Shown here piece after piece: positions 8,301 to 18,777 of a DNA stretch of 50,000 nt (the stretch's first letter is position 1; every line of letters starts with the position of its first letter). The notes under the pieces are model-generated. The model ran no database searches, was not told the origin of the DNA, and saw only the letters and a list, made by a program, of their open reading frames with translations. This stretch comes from Alphaproteobacteria bacterium (GTDB lineage: Bacteria; Pseudomonadota; Alphaproteobacteria; UBA9655). A program made the translations under genes and the position numbers. The DNA is taken from NCBI GenBank assembly GCA_013287665.1, contig JABDDK010000003.1, forward strand, positions 1 to 50,000. The letters run 5' to 3'.

Positions 8301-10373
8301 ATGCCAAAACTTATCATTGATGATCAAGAAATTGAAGTCGAGAATGGAGTCACAGTTCTTCAAGCCGCAGAAATGTTAGGCATCGAAATCCCAGTATTTT
8401 GTTACCACCCAAAACTAAGCATTGCTGGTAATTGCAGGATGTGTCTCGTCCAAATGGAGAAAAGTCCTAAGCCCATTGCAAGTTGCGCTATGCCTGCAAC
8501 TGAGGGCATGGTCATTCATACGCAAACACCAATGGTTAAGAAGGCACGCCAAGGTGTTCTTGAATTCCTTCTCATTAATCACCCCTTAGATTGTCCGATT
8601 TGTGATCAAGGCGGAGAATGCGATCTTCAAGATATTACAATGGCTTATGGGGGAGATTCGAGTCGCTTTGGGCTCAACAAACGAGCTGTTCCGGATAAAG
8701 ACCTTGGGCCCCTCATTGAAACAGCCATGAACCGCTGCATACACTGTACACGTTGTATTCGTTTTGCGAACGAAATTGCTGGCGTTCCAGAGCTTGGCGC
8801 TACGGGTCGCGGTGAACATATGGAAATCGGTACTTACATAGAGAAGGCGATTACGTCTGAACTTTCCGGTAATATGATCGATATTTGCCCTGTCGGGGCC
8901 CTCACATCTAAGCCCTATAGTTTTCAGGGGAGACCTTGGGAGTTATCAAGTACACCGTCAGTGGATGTCTTTGATGCCGTCGGATGTGCAATCCGGATCG
9001 ACACAAGAGGACGGGAAGTTATGAGAATTCTCCCTCGACAGTCTTTTCAAATCAATGAGGACTGGATCTCTGATAAATCTCGTTTTGCCTATGATGGTCT
9101 TAAATATCAACGTTTAGATCGGCCATATGCAAAAGGCAAAGATGGACGATTACACCCTGTAAGTTGGGACGAAGCCTTTAATGTCATTGCTGACCATTTC
9201 CAACATTTGCCTGGAGATCATATCGCAGCCATAGTTGGTGATATGGTTGATACGGAAGCCATTGTTGCCCTTAAAGATCTAATGAATGCAATTGGATCAC
9301 CCCACATCGATTGTCGTCAAGATGGATCAAAAATTGGGTATGGTCCAAGATCTAGTTACCTCTTTAATACGACCATTGCTGGGATTGAAAAGGCTGATTT
9401 TTGCTTGTTGATTGGAACAAATCCAAGATGGGAAGCACCGTTAATCAACGCAAGGATTCGTAAGAATTATCTCAATACGGGACTGTCTGTTGCCTTATTG
9501 GGGGCACCTCATGAACTAGGTTATCCTGTTGAGCACCTCGGTGATGATCCCCTAATCTTTGAGAAAATATTGAAAGGCCGACATCCCATTTCGGCTGCTT
9601 TAAAGAGTGCCAAATTTCCCATGCTGATCCTTGGTCAGGGGGCATTAAAGCGCAATGACGCTGAAGTGATTTTGGGACTTGCTCATAAAATTGCTGATAA
9701 ATATAACATTGTCCATCAATCAGATCCTTGGAATGGGTTTAATATCTTGCACTCCGCAGCAAGTCGCGTTGGCGCTCTTGATCTAGGATTTCTTCCTGGT
9801 CCTCAAGGCTATGGGGTTTCTGAAATCTTAAAGGGTGCAGCTCAAAAAAAGATCGAAGCCGTTTATTTGCTGGGTGCGGATGATATTGATGTTTCCTCTT
9901 TAGAGTCTACATTTGTTGTCTATCAAGGACATCACGGTGACCGAGGCGCATCCGTCGCTGACGTAGTCCTGCCAGGGTCAGCCTATACTGAAAAATCAGG
10001 GACATATGTCAACACTGAAGGACGCGTCCAACGTTCTTTTAAAGCTGTTTCGCCTCCTGGAGAAGCCAAAGAAGATTGGAAGATTATTAGAGCTCTCTCA
10101 GACCATTTAGGGTTTGAGCTTCCCTATGATTCACTCAATGATGTAAGAGCTCGTCTTGTTGAGGTTAATTCATTGTTTGATGAGCTGGATACAATCCAAA
10201 AAGCATCTTGGGAGGATTTTGGAAAAGAAGGAACTGTTCTTTCGGAGCCTTTTAAAGCAACGATAGACAACTTTTATATGACAGATTCAATCTCGCGCCA
10301 TTCGGTGACGATGGCAAAGTGTGCACAAGAGATTCAGGGTGATGAGCAAAGGAATCAAATTCATGAGAAATAA
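8301..10373 (+). CDS. nuoG: NADH-quinone oxidoreductase subunit G
   Basis: Largest peripheral-arm subunit, relaying electrons along an iron-sulfur chain. Ligands are readable: [2Fe-2S] N1b at C34, C45, C48 and C62; N5 at H94, C98, C101 and C107; N4 at C146, C149, C152 and C196. The rest is a molybdopterin-oxidoreductase-like fold that has lost its cofactor, as in all NuoG. The 690-aa length matches the mitochondrial/alphaproteobacterial form and lacks the extra N7 cluster of E. coli. It starts immediately after nuoF and ends before an inserted palindromic repeat. Confidence 0.96.
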   Translation: MPKLIIDDQEIEVENGVTVLQAAEMLGIEIPVFCYHPKLSIAGNCRMCLVQMEKSPKPIASCAMPATEGMVIHTQTPMVKKARQGVLEFLLINHPLDCPICDQGGECDLQDITMAYGGDSSRFGLNKRAVPDKDLGPLIETAMNRCIHCTRCIRFANEIAGVPELGATGRGEHMEIGTYIEKAITSELSGNMIDICPVGALTSKPYSFQGRPWELSSTPSVDVFDAVGCAIRIDTRGREVMRILPRQSFQINEDWISDKSRFAYDGLKYQRLDRPYAKGKDGRLHPVSWDEAFNVIADHFQHLPGDHIAAIVGDMVDTEAIVALKDLMNAIGSPHIDCRQDGSKIGYGPRSSYLFNTTIAGIEKADFCLLIGTNPRWEAPLINARIRKNYLNTGLSVALLGAPHELGYPVEHLGDDPLIFEKILKGRHPISAALKSAKFPMLILGQGALKRNDAEVILGLAHKIADKYNIVHQSDPWNGFNILHSAASRVGALDLGFLPGPQGYGVSEILKGAAQKKIEAVYLLGADDIDVSSLESTFVVYQGHHGDRGASVADVVLPGSAYTEKSGTYVNTEGRVQRSFKAVSPPGEAKEDWKIIRALSDHLGFELPYDSLNDVRARLVEVNSLFDELDTIQKASWEDFGKEGTVLSEPFKATIDNFYMTDSISRHSVTMAKCAQEIQGDEQRNQIHEK

Positions 10374-10390
10374 TACTCAATCACCAACCT

Positions 10391-10545
10391 TGTCATCCTT
10401 GGACAGTAAAACCTTTGTTTTCCGAAGGAAAACTCTAGGTTTTATTGATCCGAGGATCTTGTTAACATTATTTTTTAGATCCTCGGGTGAAGGTATTCTA
10501 GAGTTTTCCTTCGGAAAACAAAGAATACCTTCCCCAAGGATGACA
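10391..10545. repeat. Palindromic repeat, family 2, inverted dimer inside the nuo operon
   Basis: A 155-bp inverted repeat fills the gap between nuoG and nuoH. Three nested arms pair: 10391-10402 with 10534-10545 (TGTCATCCTTGG and complement), a perfect 26-bp arm at 10413-10438 with 10498-10523, and CCGAGGATC at 10450-10458 with 10478-10486. Each half contains its own small hairpin (TTTTCC-GAA-GGAAAA). One half matches the single-unit copy at 20003-20117. A 79-codon frame across it is a by-product of the palindrome. Confidence 0.9.
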
Positions 10546-10562
10546 CCTTCGGGGGTTTAGTA

Positions 10563-11591
10563 ATGGTTTCTATAGATTTAAATAATTTTTGGAGCAGCGC
10601 TTTTCAGGACTTACTCGTTCTCGTTGGCTATATTCTGTTGATTCTTGTCGGACTCGTTCTTGCTGTTTCCTATCTAACATTGGCTGAACGAAAAGTCCTG
10701 GCTGCGATTCAAATTAGAGTTGGCCCGAATGTTGTGGGATGGTTTGGTTTATTGCAACCTTTTGCAGATGGTTTAAAACTGATTCATAAGGAAACGATTA
10801 TTCCTACGCGCGCCAATCCATTCTTATTCATCCTCGCACCCATATTAACCTTCAGTTTAAGTCTCTCGGCTTGGGCTGTTATTCCTTTTGGGGAAGGGTG
10901 GGTCATTAGCAATATTAATGTGGGTATTCTTTACCTGTTTGCAATCTCATCCTTAGGGGTTTATGGGATTATTATGGCAGGCTGGGCAAGTAACTCTCGG
11001 TATGCCTTTCTCGGTGCGTTAAGGTCTGCAGCGCAAATGGTATCCTATGAAGTCTCCATCGGACTTGTGCTGATCGCCGTGATCTTAACAGCAGGTTCCC
11101 TCAATCTCACCGAAATTGTTGAAGCACAAAAGGGCTTATGGTTTATTATTCCCCATTTACCAATGGCTGTTATTTTTATGATTTCTGCCCTTGCAGAGAC
11201 GAATCGAGCCCCGTTTGATTTGCCAGAAGCTGAATCAGAGCTCGTGACGGGTTATAATGTTGAATATTCATCAATGACCTTTGCGCTCTTCTTCTTAGGG
11301 GAGTATGCCAACATGATCTTGATGAGTGCGATGGGGAGCATTCTTTTCTTAGGCGGGTGGCTTCCACCCTTTGACATAGTTCCGTTTACATGGGTCCCTG
11401 GAATTGTTTGGTTTTCATTAAAAATCTCAGTTCTTCTTTTTGTCTTTTTATGGGTGCGCGCAACGTTTCCACGGTATAGATATGATCAGTTAATGCGTTT
11501 GGGATGGAAGGTCTTTTTACCCTTTACTCTCTTCTGGGTTGTGTTGACTTCCGGAGTCCTTGTTACATTTAACCTTTACCCAGGGAGTTAA
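10563..11591 (+). CDS. nuoH: NADH-quinone oxidoreductase subunit H
   Basis: Membrane subunit that joins the two arms and forms the entrance to the quinone channel. The 342-aa protein has eight predicted membrane segments and the family signatures [20 protein letters not shown] near residue 40 and [20 protein letters not shown] near 215. It starts three bases after the last stop codon in the repeat-derived spacer; no strong ribosome site is visible, so its translation may depend on the upstream RNA structure. Confidence 0.96.
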   Translation: MVSIDLNNFWSSAFQDLLVLVGYILLILVGLVLAVSYLTLAERKVLAAIQIRVGPNVVGWFGLLQPFADGLKLIHKETIIPTRANPFLFILAPILTFSLSLSAWAVIPFGEGWVISNINVGILYLFAISSLGVYGIIMAGWASNSRYAFLGALRSAAQMVSYEVSIGLVLIAVILTAGSLNLTEIVEAQKGLWFIIPHLPMAVIFMISALAETNRAPFDLPEAESELVTGYNVEYSSMTFALFFLGEYANMILMSAMGSILFLGGWLPPFDIVPFTWVPGIVWFSLKISVLLFVFLWVRATFPRYRYDQLMRLGWKVFLPFTLFWVVLTSGVLVTFNLYPGS

Positions 11592-11594
11592 AGG

Positions 11595-12092
11595 ATGAAA
11601 ATTCCCTTAAAAGTTATGTTTCTAAAAAACTTCTTTCTTATTGAGCTATTCCAAGGCATGTGGCTTACTCTTAAGTATATGTATTTAAAGAAGAAAGTGA
11701 CGCTTGCTTATCCGTATGAGAAAGGACCGTTATCTCCACGTTTTAGAGGTGAACATGCCCTCAGACGCTATCCTAATGGAGAAGAACGGTGCATAGCCTG
11801 TAAACTCTGCGAGGCGATATGTCCCGCTCAAGCCATTACAATTGAATCTGAAGAGCGAGAAGATGGGAGTCGTCGCACAACACGATATGACATAGACATG
11901 ACAAAGTGCATTTATTGTGGGTTATGTGAAGAAGCTTGTCCCGTTGATGCCATCGTTGAAGGCCCTAATTTTGAATTTGCGACTGAAACACGTGAAGAAC
12001 TTTATTATAATAAAGACAAGCTCTTATCAAATGGGGATAGGTGGGAAGTCGAAATCGCAAATCGACTTGAACAAGATGCTCAGTATAGGTAG
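11595..12092 (+). CDS. nuoI: NADH-quinone oxidoreductase subunit I
   Basis: Ferredoxin-like subunit carrying two [4Fe-4S] clusters (N6a and N6b) that bridge NuoG and NuoB. The two motifs are C66-x2-C69-x2-C72-x3-C76-P and C105-x2-C108-x2-C111-x3-C115-P. The 165-aa protein has an amphipathic N-terminal helix that anchors it to the membrane arm. It starts three bases after nuoH, with AAAGG before the ATG. Confidence 0.97.
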   Translation: MKIPLKVMFLKNFFLIELFQGMWLTLKYMYLKKKVTLAYPYEKGPLSPRFRGEHALRRYPNGEERCIACKLCEAICPAQAITIESEEREDGSRRTTRYDIDMTKCIYCGLCEEACPVDAIVEGPNFEFATETREELYYNKDKLLSNGDRWEVEIANRLEQDAQYR

Positions 12093-12101
12093 GACACTCG
12101 A

Positions 12102-12716
12102 ATGATAAACATTGCAGCCATTCTATTTTACCTTTTCTCTGGAGTCTTATTGAGTTCAGCCATGATGGTTGTAACAGCACGCAATACGGTGCATGGAGTG
12201 CTCTTCCTAATCTTAGCTTTCTTTAATGCAGCTGGATTATTTATCTTGGCGAATGCTGAATTTCTAGCGCTTCTCCTCGTTGTTGTTTATGTAGGTGCGG
12301 TTGCAGTCCTGTTTCTCTTTGTTGTCATGATGCTTAACGTAGAAATGGGAAACATCCAAAAAACAGCACGTGAATATTCTGTAGCGGGGGGCTTAATTGG
12401 AGGAACGCTCGCAGTTGAGCTTATCTTGATGCTCTATTCCTGGAATACATCTCCTGAGGCCTTTGAAATGATTTCATCACCAATATCAAAAGATGGCGTC
12501 ACAAATACCCAAGCTTTAGGAAATCTTATTTATACTCACTATGCGCTCATCTTTCAGGCCTCTGGTATTATCTTGCTCATTGCAATGGTTGGCGCCATTG
12601 TGCTTACGTTACGACACCGTGAAGGAATTCGAAGACAAAAGATCGGTGATCAGCTTGCAAGGGATCCTAAAGATAGCGTAAGTCTTGTGGACATTTCACC
12701 GGGGTCAGGGATTTAA
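12102..12716 (+). CDS. nuoJ: NADH-quinone oxidoreductase subunit J
   Basis: Membrane-arm subunit with five predicted helices, taking part in coupling electron transfer to proton movement. The 204-aa protein contains the conserved pi-bulge helix region LLLVVVYVGAVAVLFLFVVMML (written here only as the family landmark near residues 58-79). The C-terminal 30 residues are a soluble tail. It lies nine bases after nuoI and ten before nuoK. Confidence 0.95.
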   Translation: MINIAAILFYLFSGVLLSSAMMVVTARNTVHGVLFLILAFFNAAGLFILANAEFLALLLVVVYVGAVAVLFLFVVMMLNVEMGNIQKTAREYSVAGGLIGGTLAVELILMLYSWNTSPEAFEMISSPISKDGVTNTQALGNLIYTHYALIFQASGIILLIAMVGAIVLTLRHREGIRRQKIGDQLARDPKDSVSLVDISPGSGI

Positions 12717-12725
12717 GGAACAATA

Positions 12726-13034
12726 ATGACAATAGGCTTAGATCATTATCTCATTGTAGCGGCTCTCCTTTTTACAATTGGAGGCATCGGGACATTTCTT
12801 AACCGTAAGAATGTCATCGTCATATTAATGTCCATTGAACTTATGCTTCTTGCCGTCAATATTAATTTTGTTGCGTTTTCTCAGTACCTGGGAGATATGC
12901 TTGGGCAAGTGTTTGCTCTCTTTGTGTTAACCATCGCAGCAGCTGAGTCAGCCATTGGTCTTGCCATACTCGTCGTTTATTTTCGTAATCGCGGCGATAT
13001 AAGTGTTGAAGACCTTAATATGATGAAGGGTTAA
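12726..13034 (+). CDS. nuoK: NADH-quinone oxidoreductase subunit K
   Basis: Small membrane-arm subunit homologous to MrpC of antiporters, with three helices. The 102-aa protein keeps the two buried glutamates of the family, in [11 protein letters not shown] (helix 2) and [11 protein letters not shown] (helix 3), which belong to the proton path. AAGGAA precedes the ATG. nuoL begins two bases after the stop. Confidence 0.96.
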   Translation: MTIGLDHYLIVAALLFTIGGIGTFLNRKNVIVILMSIELMLLAVNINFVAFSQYLGDMLGQVFALFVLTIAAAESAIGLAILVVYFRNRGDISVEDLNMMKG

Positions 13035-13036
13035 GG

Positions 13037-14965
13037 ATGGAAATTTTAGCCATTATCGCTGTTTTTTCGCCTCTCCTTGGCTTCCTTGGTGCGGGAACAT
13101 TTGGTGAAAAACTAGGGGATCGGTTTAGTCAAATTGTGACATGCGGCTTGATGGGACTTTCAACTCTTTTATCAATCTATCTTTTTTATAAACTGGCTCT
13201 GGGTGAGAGAACCCTATCGATTGAATTATTTACATGGATCCAAGTCGAGTTTTTACAAGTCTCGTGGGGATTGCAACTGGATAGTCTCAGCCTTGTGATG
13301 ATGGGCGTCGTTACCATTGTCTCTTTAATGGTTCATTTATATTCCGTAGGTTACATGGATGGAGACCAAGGTGTTCCTCGTTTCATGGGTTATTTGAGTC
13401 TCTTTACATTCTTTATGCTTATCCTTGTCACAGCGCCTAATCTGCTTCAAATGTTTTTCGGTTGGGAAGGCGTTGGACTTTGCTCGTACCTCCTCATAGG
13501 TTTTTGGTATAATCGCGAGAGTGCAAATGAGGCTGCCATTAAAGCGTTTCTTGTTAATCGCATAGGGGACATCGGCTTTGTTCTTGGTATTCTTACAATA
13601 TTTGTCATGTTTGGAACTCTTGATTTTACAGCTTTCTTTGACATTTTAGAGCAACATCAAACAGATTCATTCCGCTTCTTTGGCGTTGAATTTCATGCCC
13701 TGACGCTTGCATCTATGCTTCTTTTTATAGGGGCTATGGGGAAATCTGCCCAAATTGGACTGCACACATGGCTCCCGGATGCGATGGAAGGCCCAACGCC
13801 CGTTTCTGCACTCATTCACGCAGCGACCATGGTGACTGCGGGTGTGTTTATGGTGGTTCGTTTGTCACCTCTCTTAGAGTATGCTCCTTTTGCGCGGGAA
13901 TTTATTACTTTAACTGGTGGCGTTACAGCCCTTATGGCAGCAACAATTGCGTGTGTACAAAATGATATTAAGCGGATCATTGCTTATTCAACGTGTTCTC
14001 AACTTGGGTATATGTTTATGGCTGCTGGTCTTTCTGGCTATAGTGCCTCGATGTTTCATTTAACGACACATGCTTTTTTTAAGGCTTTGCTTTTCTTAGG
14101 CGCGGGATCAGTTATCCATGCGATGTCTGATGAACAAGATATTCAGAAAATGGGGGGGATTTGGAAATTCATACCCGTTACGTATACGGTTATGTGGATT
14201 GGAAGCTTGGCTCTTATGGGATTTCCGTTCTTTTCAGGTTTTTATTCAAAAGACATTATTCTCGAAGTTGATTGGGCTTCGGGTTTACCCATTGGGAAAT
14301 TGGCCTTTTATTTTGGGCTTACGGCCGCCATTCTCACGGCGTTCTATTCTGTACGGCTTATTTTACTTACCTTTCATGGTAAATCGCGAGCAGATGACAC
14401 GGTCATGGGACACATTCATGAATCACCCCTTGTGATGCTTCTTCCGCTGGTTGTTTTAGCCATTGGTTCAGTATTTGCAGGCTATTCTCTCGATAAACTA
14501 TTTGTTGGTGAAGAAACAACTTTCTGGGGAAATGCAATCTTTGTGTTGCCTCAAGATGAGGTCATAAGCAAGGCCCATCATGTTCTGCCTTGGGTCCATT
14601 GGTCCCCGGCAATTATGGGATTCATAGGAATGATCATAGGGTATGTGTTCTATGAACGACTTAAAGAATTGCCCGCGCAACTCTCCCGTTCATTTAAAGG
14701 AATATATTTATTTCTGTACCACAAATGGTACTTTGATGAGCTTTATGATAAGTTATTTGTTAATTCTTCTCTAAAGCTTGGTAAAGTTTTGTGGGAAGAG
14801 GGGGATCAAGAGATCATTGATGGCCTTGGACCTAATGGCTTTTCAACGGTTGCTTATGTGGGGGGAGGCCTTTTGAGTCGTCTTCAAACAGGGTATATTT
14901 ACCATTATGCTTTTGGTATGTTCATTGGAATTGTATTCATTGTGGGATGGTACTTTTGGCTTTAA
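13037..14965 (+). CDS. nuoL: NADH-quinone oxidoreductase subunit L
   Basis: Distal antiporter-like subunit that pumps protons and carries the long lateral helix. The 642-aa protein shows the antiporter core motifs (FFGWEGVGLCSYLLIGFW, then HTWLPDAMEGPTPVSALIHA near residue 250), with conserved Glu and Lys in the half-channels, and ends in a final membrane helix. About 16 predicted helices. ATG follows AAGG by a few bases. There is no sign of truncation of the lateral helix. Confidence 0.96.
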   Translation: MEILAIIAVFSPLLGFLGAGTFGEKLGDRFSQIVTCGLMGLSTLLSIYLFYKLALGERTLSIELFTWIQVEFLQVSWGLQLDSLSLVMMGVVTIVSLMVHLYSVGYMDGDQGVPRFMGYLSLFTFFMLILVTAPNLLQMFFGWEGVGLCSYLLIGFWYNRESANEAAIKAFLVNRIGDIGFVLGILTIFVMFGTLDFTAFFDILEQHQTDSFRFFGVEFHALTLASMLLFIGAMGKSAQIGLHTWLPDAMEGPTPVSALIHAATMVTAGVFMVVRLSPLLEYAPFAREFITLTGGVTALMAATIACVQNDIKRIIAYSTCSQLGYMFMAAGLSGYSASMFHLTTHAFFKALLFLGAGSVIHAMSDEQDIQKMGGIWKFIPVTYTVMWIGSLALMGFPFFSGFYSKDIILEVDWASGLPIGKLAFYFGLTAAILTAFYSVRLILLTFHGKSRADDTVMGHIHESPLVMLLPLVVLAIGSVFAGYSLDKLFVGEETTFWGNAIFVLPQDEVISKAHHVLPWVHWSPAIMGFIGMIIGYVFYERLKELPAQLSRSFKGIYLFLYHKWYFDELYDKLFVNSSLKLGKVLWEEGDQEIIDGLGPNGFSTVAYVGGGLLSRLQTGYIYHYAFGMFIGIVFIVGWYFWL

Positions 14966-14980
14966 GAATAAGGAAATATA

Positions 14981-16537
14981 ATGGCTAGCCTGCCCCTTCT
15001 TAGCATGACGATCTTCCTGCCCCTATTGGGAGCTTTCGCGATCTTTTTTAATTGGGGACAAAGCGGCCTTGTTCAAGCGAAGAATGCAAGGTGGGTCGCC
15101 CTTTGGACATCTCTTGTAACCTTGGGTTTGACAGTCATTTTATGGTACAATTTCAACGCTGATTCCTCAAGCTTCCAATTCGAAGATAAATTTCAATGGA
15201 TACCTATCATGAACGTCGGGTATCACGTGGGTATAGATGGAATTTCACTTCCTTTTGTTCTGTTGTCAGCGCTGTTAATTCCAATCTGTATTCTATCAAG
15301 TTGGTCATCTATTCAGGAACGCGTATCAGAATACATGATTGCATTTTTAGTTATGGAAACTTTGCTTATAGGTATGTTTTCTGCTCTTGATTTAATTTTA
15401 TTCTACTTGTTTTTTGAAGGCGTCCTTATTCCTATGTTTCTTATTATAGGAATTTGGGGTGGACCGGACCGCGTTTATGCGGCTTTCAAGTTTTTTCTGT
15501 ATACGCTTCTTGGATCCGTCTTAATGCTGTTAGCCATTTTATACATCTATTTTGAGGTTGGCGGAAGCGATATACCTCTAGCATTAACGACACCCTTTGA
15601 TCCGGCTGTTCAGATTTGGCTATGGCTAGCCTTCTTTGCATCGTTTGCTGTTAAGATTCCCATGTGGCCCTTTCATACATGGTTGCCTGATGCGCATGTT
15701 GAAGCCCCTACGGCAGGATCTGTGATCCTTGCAGGGATCCTTTTAAAGATGGGTGGGTATGGGTTTATAAGATTTTCACTTCCCATGTTTCCGGAAGCAT
15801 CGGCGTACTTTGCACCAATGGTATTTACACTGAGTATCATCGCTATTGTATACACATCCCTTGTTGCACTTGCTCAGACCGATATGAAAAAGTTGATCGC
15901 TTATTCTTCAATTGCCCATATGGGATTTGTAACGCTTGGGATTTTTTCGGTTGATGCCCAAGGTATACAAGGGGCTATTACTCAAATGGTGAGTCATGGA
16001 CTTATCTCTGCAGCGCTCTTCCTCTGTGTGGGAGTCGTCTACGATCGTGTTCATAGTCGGGAAATTGCTGATTATGGTGGACTCGTCTACATAATGCCTC
16101 GTTATGCAACCGTCTTCATGTTATTCATTCTGGCATCCGTTGGACTTCCCGGTACGAGTGGTTTTATTGGTGAGTTCTTGGTTTTGCTTGGGACCTATCA
16201 AGTGAGTACGTGGGCTGCAACGTTGGCTGCCTCTGGTATGGTATTAGGTGCGGCCTACGCACTCTGGCTTTATCGACGTGTCGTCTTTGGAGCTCTCATC
16301 CACCCAAATCTCAAGTTACTGACTGATTTATCTTGGCGAGAAAAGCTCATTTTTTCACCTCTCGTTGCGGGTGTCCTTATTTTTGGAATTTACCCAATAC
16401 CCCTTTTGCGGGTGATGGAAGCGGCAGTCGCAAATGTCATTGACCAATATAACCTTGCGCTTGATCCTGAAGATGGAATTTTAGATCGAAACAAAGCCCT
16501 AGATATGGCAAGGCAAGACGATAAGGAGGCCATATGA
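14981..16537 (+). CDS. nuoM: NADH-quinone oxidoreductase subunit M
   Basis: Middle antiporter-like proton-pumping subunit with about 14 helices. The 518-aa protein has the signature [20 protein letters not shown] and the downstream KMGGYGFIR, which distinguish it from NuoL. AAGGAAATATA precedes the ATG. The TGA stop overlaps the ATG of nuoN (ATGA). The C-terminal 40 residues form a charged cytoplasmic tail. Confidence 0.96.
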   Translation: MASLPLLSMTIFLPLLGAFAIFFNWGQSGLVQAKNARWVALWTSLVTLGLTVILWYNFNADSSSFQFEDKFQWIPIMNVGYHVGIDGISLPFVLLSALLIPICILSSWSSIQERVSEYMIAFLVMETLLIGMFSALDLILFYLFFEGVLIPMFLIIGIWGGPDRVYAAFKFFLYTLLGSVLMLLAILYIYFEVGGSDIPLALTTPFDPAVQIWLWLAFFASFAVKIPMWPFHTWLPDAHVEAPTAGSVILAGILLKMGGYGFIRFSLPMFPEASAYFAPMVFTLSIIAIVYTSLVALAQTDMKKLIAYSSIAHMGFVTLGIFSVDAQGIQGAITQMVSHGLISAALFLCVGVVYDRVHSREIADYGGLVYIMPRYATVFMLFILASVGLPGTSGFIGEFLVLLGTYQVSTWAATLAASGMVLGAAYALWLYRRVVFGALIHPNLKLLTDLSWREKLIFSPLVAGVLIFGIYPIPLLRVMEAAVANVIDQYNLALDPEDGILDRNKALDMARQDDKEAI

Positions 16538-18024
16538 TTGAGGCCTATATTCCTGATTTTTATCGCATTCTCCCTGAAGTGATACTCATTCTAGCCGCTT
16601 TAGGTATGCTCATAGAAGGATCCTTTAGAAAGATAACAGACTCCAAATTAACCGCCCGATTTTGCCGAAATGCAATTGTAGCTATCGTCATTGCTGTTGT
16701 TGTCTTATGTATACAGCACAAGTCTGGTGAAAATTGGGTAACCTTTGAAGGGCAAATTGTTCAGGATGATTTTATTTTCCTGGCAAAATTACTCATTCTC
16801 GTGGGATCAGCCGCCGTTCTGGCCATATCAATACCCAGCTTAGCAAAAGAGCAAATCCTCTCCTTTGAATATGCAGTGTTGGTCTTATTTGCAACCGTTG
16901 GAATGCTCTTAATGGTTGAAGCTAATGATTTTATCAGTTTATTTGTGGGGCTAGAAATGCAAGGGCTTTCCCTTTACGTTCTTGCAGCCATCAATAGAGA
17001 CCAACTGTCTTCATCTGAAGCTGCCTTAAAGTACTTTGTCTTAGGGGCTATTTCAACGTGTCTCTATCTCTATGGGACCAGTCTTCTCTATGGATTTGCG
17101 GGCTCCACTAGCTTTGATGTCATTGGGGCAGTGATTCGTGTAGAAAGTGCTGTTGGATTACCACTCGGATTTATTATCGCTCTTGTTTTCATCATTGCTT
17201 CTCTTGCTTTCAAAGTTTCTGCTGTTCCTTTTCACATGTGGACGCCTGATGTTTATCAAGGATGCCCAACGGCTATCACAGCATTTATTGCGGCTGCTCC
17301 AAAAGTTGCTGGTATGATTGTTTTCTTAAGAATTTTAGTTTTGCCCTTCATTCTCATGTATGGGGAATGGCAAGCGATTATTGTATTCCTTTCATTTGCG
17401 TCCATGGTATTGGGAGCCTTTGCAGCCTTACGTCAAACGGATATAAAACGTTTGCTCGCCTATAGTTCCATTGGACAAATGGGTTATGTCCTTTTAGGAG
17501 TTGCAGCGGGAAATGACGATGGCATTCAAGCTGTATTCGTTTACATCACGCTTTATCTTGTCATGATTATTGGAACATTTGGTTGTCTTTTGTCATTACG
17601 CGGTAAAGGTCATTTTGGAGTTCAGAACCTGCAAGATTTATCAGGTATTTCAACGCTCCACCCTAAAATTGCATTTATCCTTGCAGCGTTTATGTTTTCA
17701 CTCGCTGGAATCCCACCATTAGCTGGCTTCTTTGCAAAGCTGTATGTATTTAAGGCTGCCATTTCAGCAGGTCTTTTCGGCCTTGCGATTATTGGTGTTC
17801 TTACATCCGTGGTCGCTTCATACTATTATTTGAAAATTGTTAAGATTATGTATTTTGATGAAGTCCCTGCTGCACCCACTATCACCTTTGGTCAGTCAGT
17901 CGTTGTGTCTCCTGAAATGATAGTTGTTCTTAATGCCTGTGGAATTATCATTTTATTCTTTTTTATATATCCCAACCCTTTGCTCGAGATGGCTCAACGT
18001 GCAGCTCTTGCGCTACCCATATAG
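16534..18024 (+). CDS. nuoN: NADH-quinone oxidoreductase subunit N
   Basis: Innermost antiporter-like subunit and last structural gene of complex I. The 496-aa protein has about 14 helices, the signature [20 protein letters not shown] near residue 232, and the [13 protein letters not shown] helix with the conserved Glu. It overlaps nuoM by four bases; birA follows after nine. With this gene the operon has all 14 core subunits in canonical order. Confidence 0.96.
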   Translation: MIEAYIPDFYRILPEVILILAALGMLIEGSFRKITDSKLTARFCRNAIVAIVIAVVVLCIQHKSGENWVTFEGQIVQDDFIFLAKLLILVGSAAVLAISIPSLAKEQILSFEYAVLVLFATVGMLLMVEANDFISLFVGLEMQGLSLYVLAAINRDQLSSSEAALKYFVLGAISTCLYLYGTSLLYGFAGSTSFDVIGAVIRVESAVGLPLGFIIALVFIIASLAFKVSAVPFHMWTPDVYQGCPTAITAFIAAAPKVAGMIVFLRILVLPFILMYGEWQAIIVFLSFASMVLGAFAALRQTDIKRLLAYSSIGQMGYVLLGVAAGNDDGIQAVFVYITLYLVMIIGTFGCLLSLRGKGHFGVQNLQDLSGISTLHPKIAFILAAFMFSLAGIPPLAGFFAKLYVFKAAISAGLFGLAIIGVLTSVVASYYYLKIVKIMYFDEVPAAPTITFGQSVVVSPEMIVVLNACGIIILFFFIYPNPLLEMAQRAALALPI

Positions 18025-18033
18025 AGATTTACC

Positions 18034-18777
18034 TTGGTACACATATATTATTATGATGAATTAACGAGTACGATGGACGAGGCAAGAGCTCTTGTCGAGA
18101 AAGGCATGCTGGATGAATCAGTTGTCGTTGCTGCCCGTCAAACGCAAGGAAGAGGGCGCCGCGGTAGAAAATGGGATTCGTTGCCGGGCAACTTATTCAT
18201 GACTTATATTTATAGGCATGATTGCCCGCTTAGTATTGCTCCTCAGTTATCGTTTGTCGCCTGCGTTTCTGTTGGTGAAGCTCTCCGTTCCTTTATACCA
18301 CCAGGGAATACAATAACGTACAAATGGCCAAATGACGTCTTACTCAATGGGAAAAAGGTCGCAGGGATTTTATTAGAGACCATCGAATTGTCAGGCCAAG
18401 AAGAGAATGCTTATTTAATAGCTTGCGGCTTGAATATAACGGATTTTCCTAAAGATGTCCGCTATCCTGCAACATCTCTCCAAGAAGAGAGCATCCTTTT
18501 AGCTTATGAAGAAATTCTTAACAGTATCGTGATATCATTACAGAAACACTTGATGGCATGGTCAGAACAGGGGTTTAGTTCAATATATACCCTGTGGATG
18601 AGAGATGCTGCTTATATTGACGCATCGGTAACCATTGATCTTCAAGGAAAAATTCAGAGTGGTATTTTTAAGGGTTTGGATAAAGATGGAGCCATGTTGT
18701 TGAAAACATCGGATGGTTTGATGACTATAAATGCAGGCGAAGTTCTCGCGGGAGGTACACATGCTTTTAGCAATTGA
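18034..18777 (+). CDS. birA: Biotin--[acetyl-CoA-carboxylase] ligase
   Basis: Makes biotinyl-AMP and attaches biotin to the carrier domain of carboxylases. The 247-aa protein has RQTQGRGRRGRKW (biotinyl-AMP loop) and KWPNDVLLNGKKVAGILLE (biotin pocket, acceptor Lys), then the small C-terminal SH3-like domain. It lacks the N-terminal DNA-binding domain of E. coli BirA, so it is an enzyme only. Translation must start at TTG 18034, because the next Met (residue 13) would remove the first strand; the ribosome site is weak, suggesting coupling to nuoN. This nuoN-birA-coaX order is standard in alphaproteobacteria. Confidence 0.93.
   Translation: MVHIYYYDELTSTMDEARALVEKGMLDESVVVAARQTQGRGRRGRKWDSLPGNLFMTYIYRHDCPLSIAPQLSFVACVSVGEALRSFIPPGNTITYKWPNDVLLNGKKVAGILLETIELSGQEENAYLIACGLNITDFPKDVRYPATSLQEESILLAYEEILNSIVISLQKHLMAWSEQGFSSIYTLWMRDAAYIDASVTIDLQGKIQSGIFKGLDKDGAMLLKTSDGLMTINAGEVLAGGTHAFSN

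Noticed and set aside
10461-10476. TTAA-rich loop of the family 2 dimer as a possible CtrA box
   Set aside because: The second half-site reads TTTT, so the consensus is not met.
10321-10560. 79-codon plus-strand frame overlapping the end of nuoG and the spacer repeat
   Set aside because: It is the translation of the palindromic element; no ribosome site, and its length is set by the repeat.
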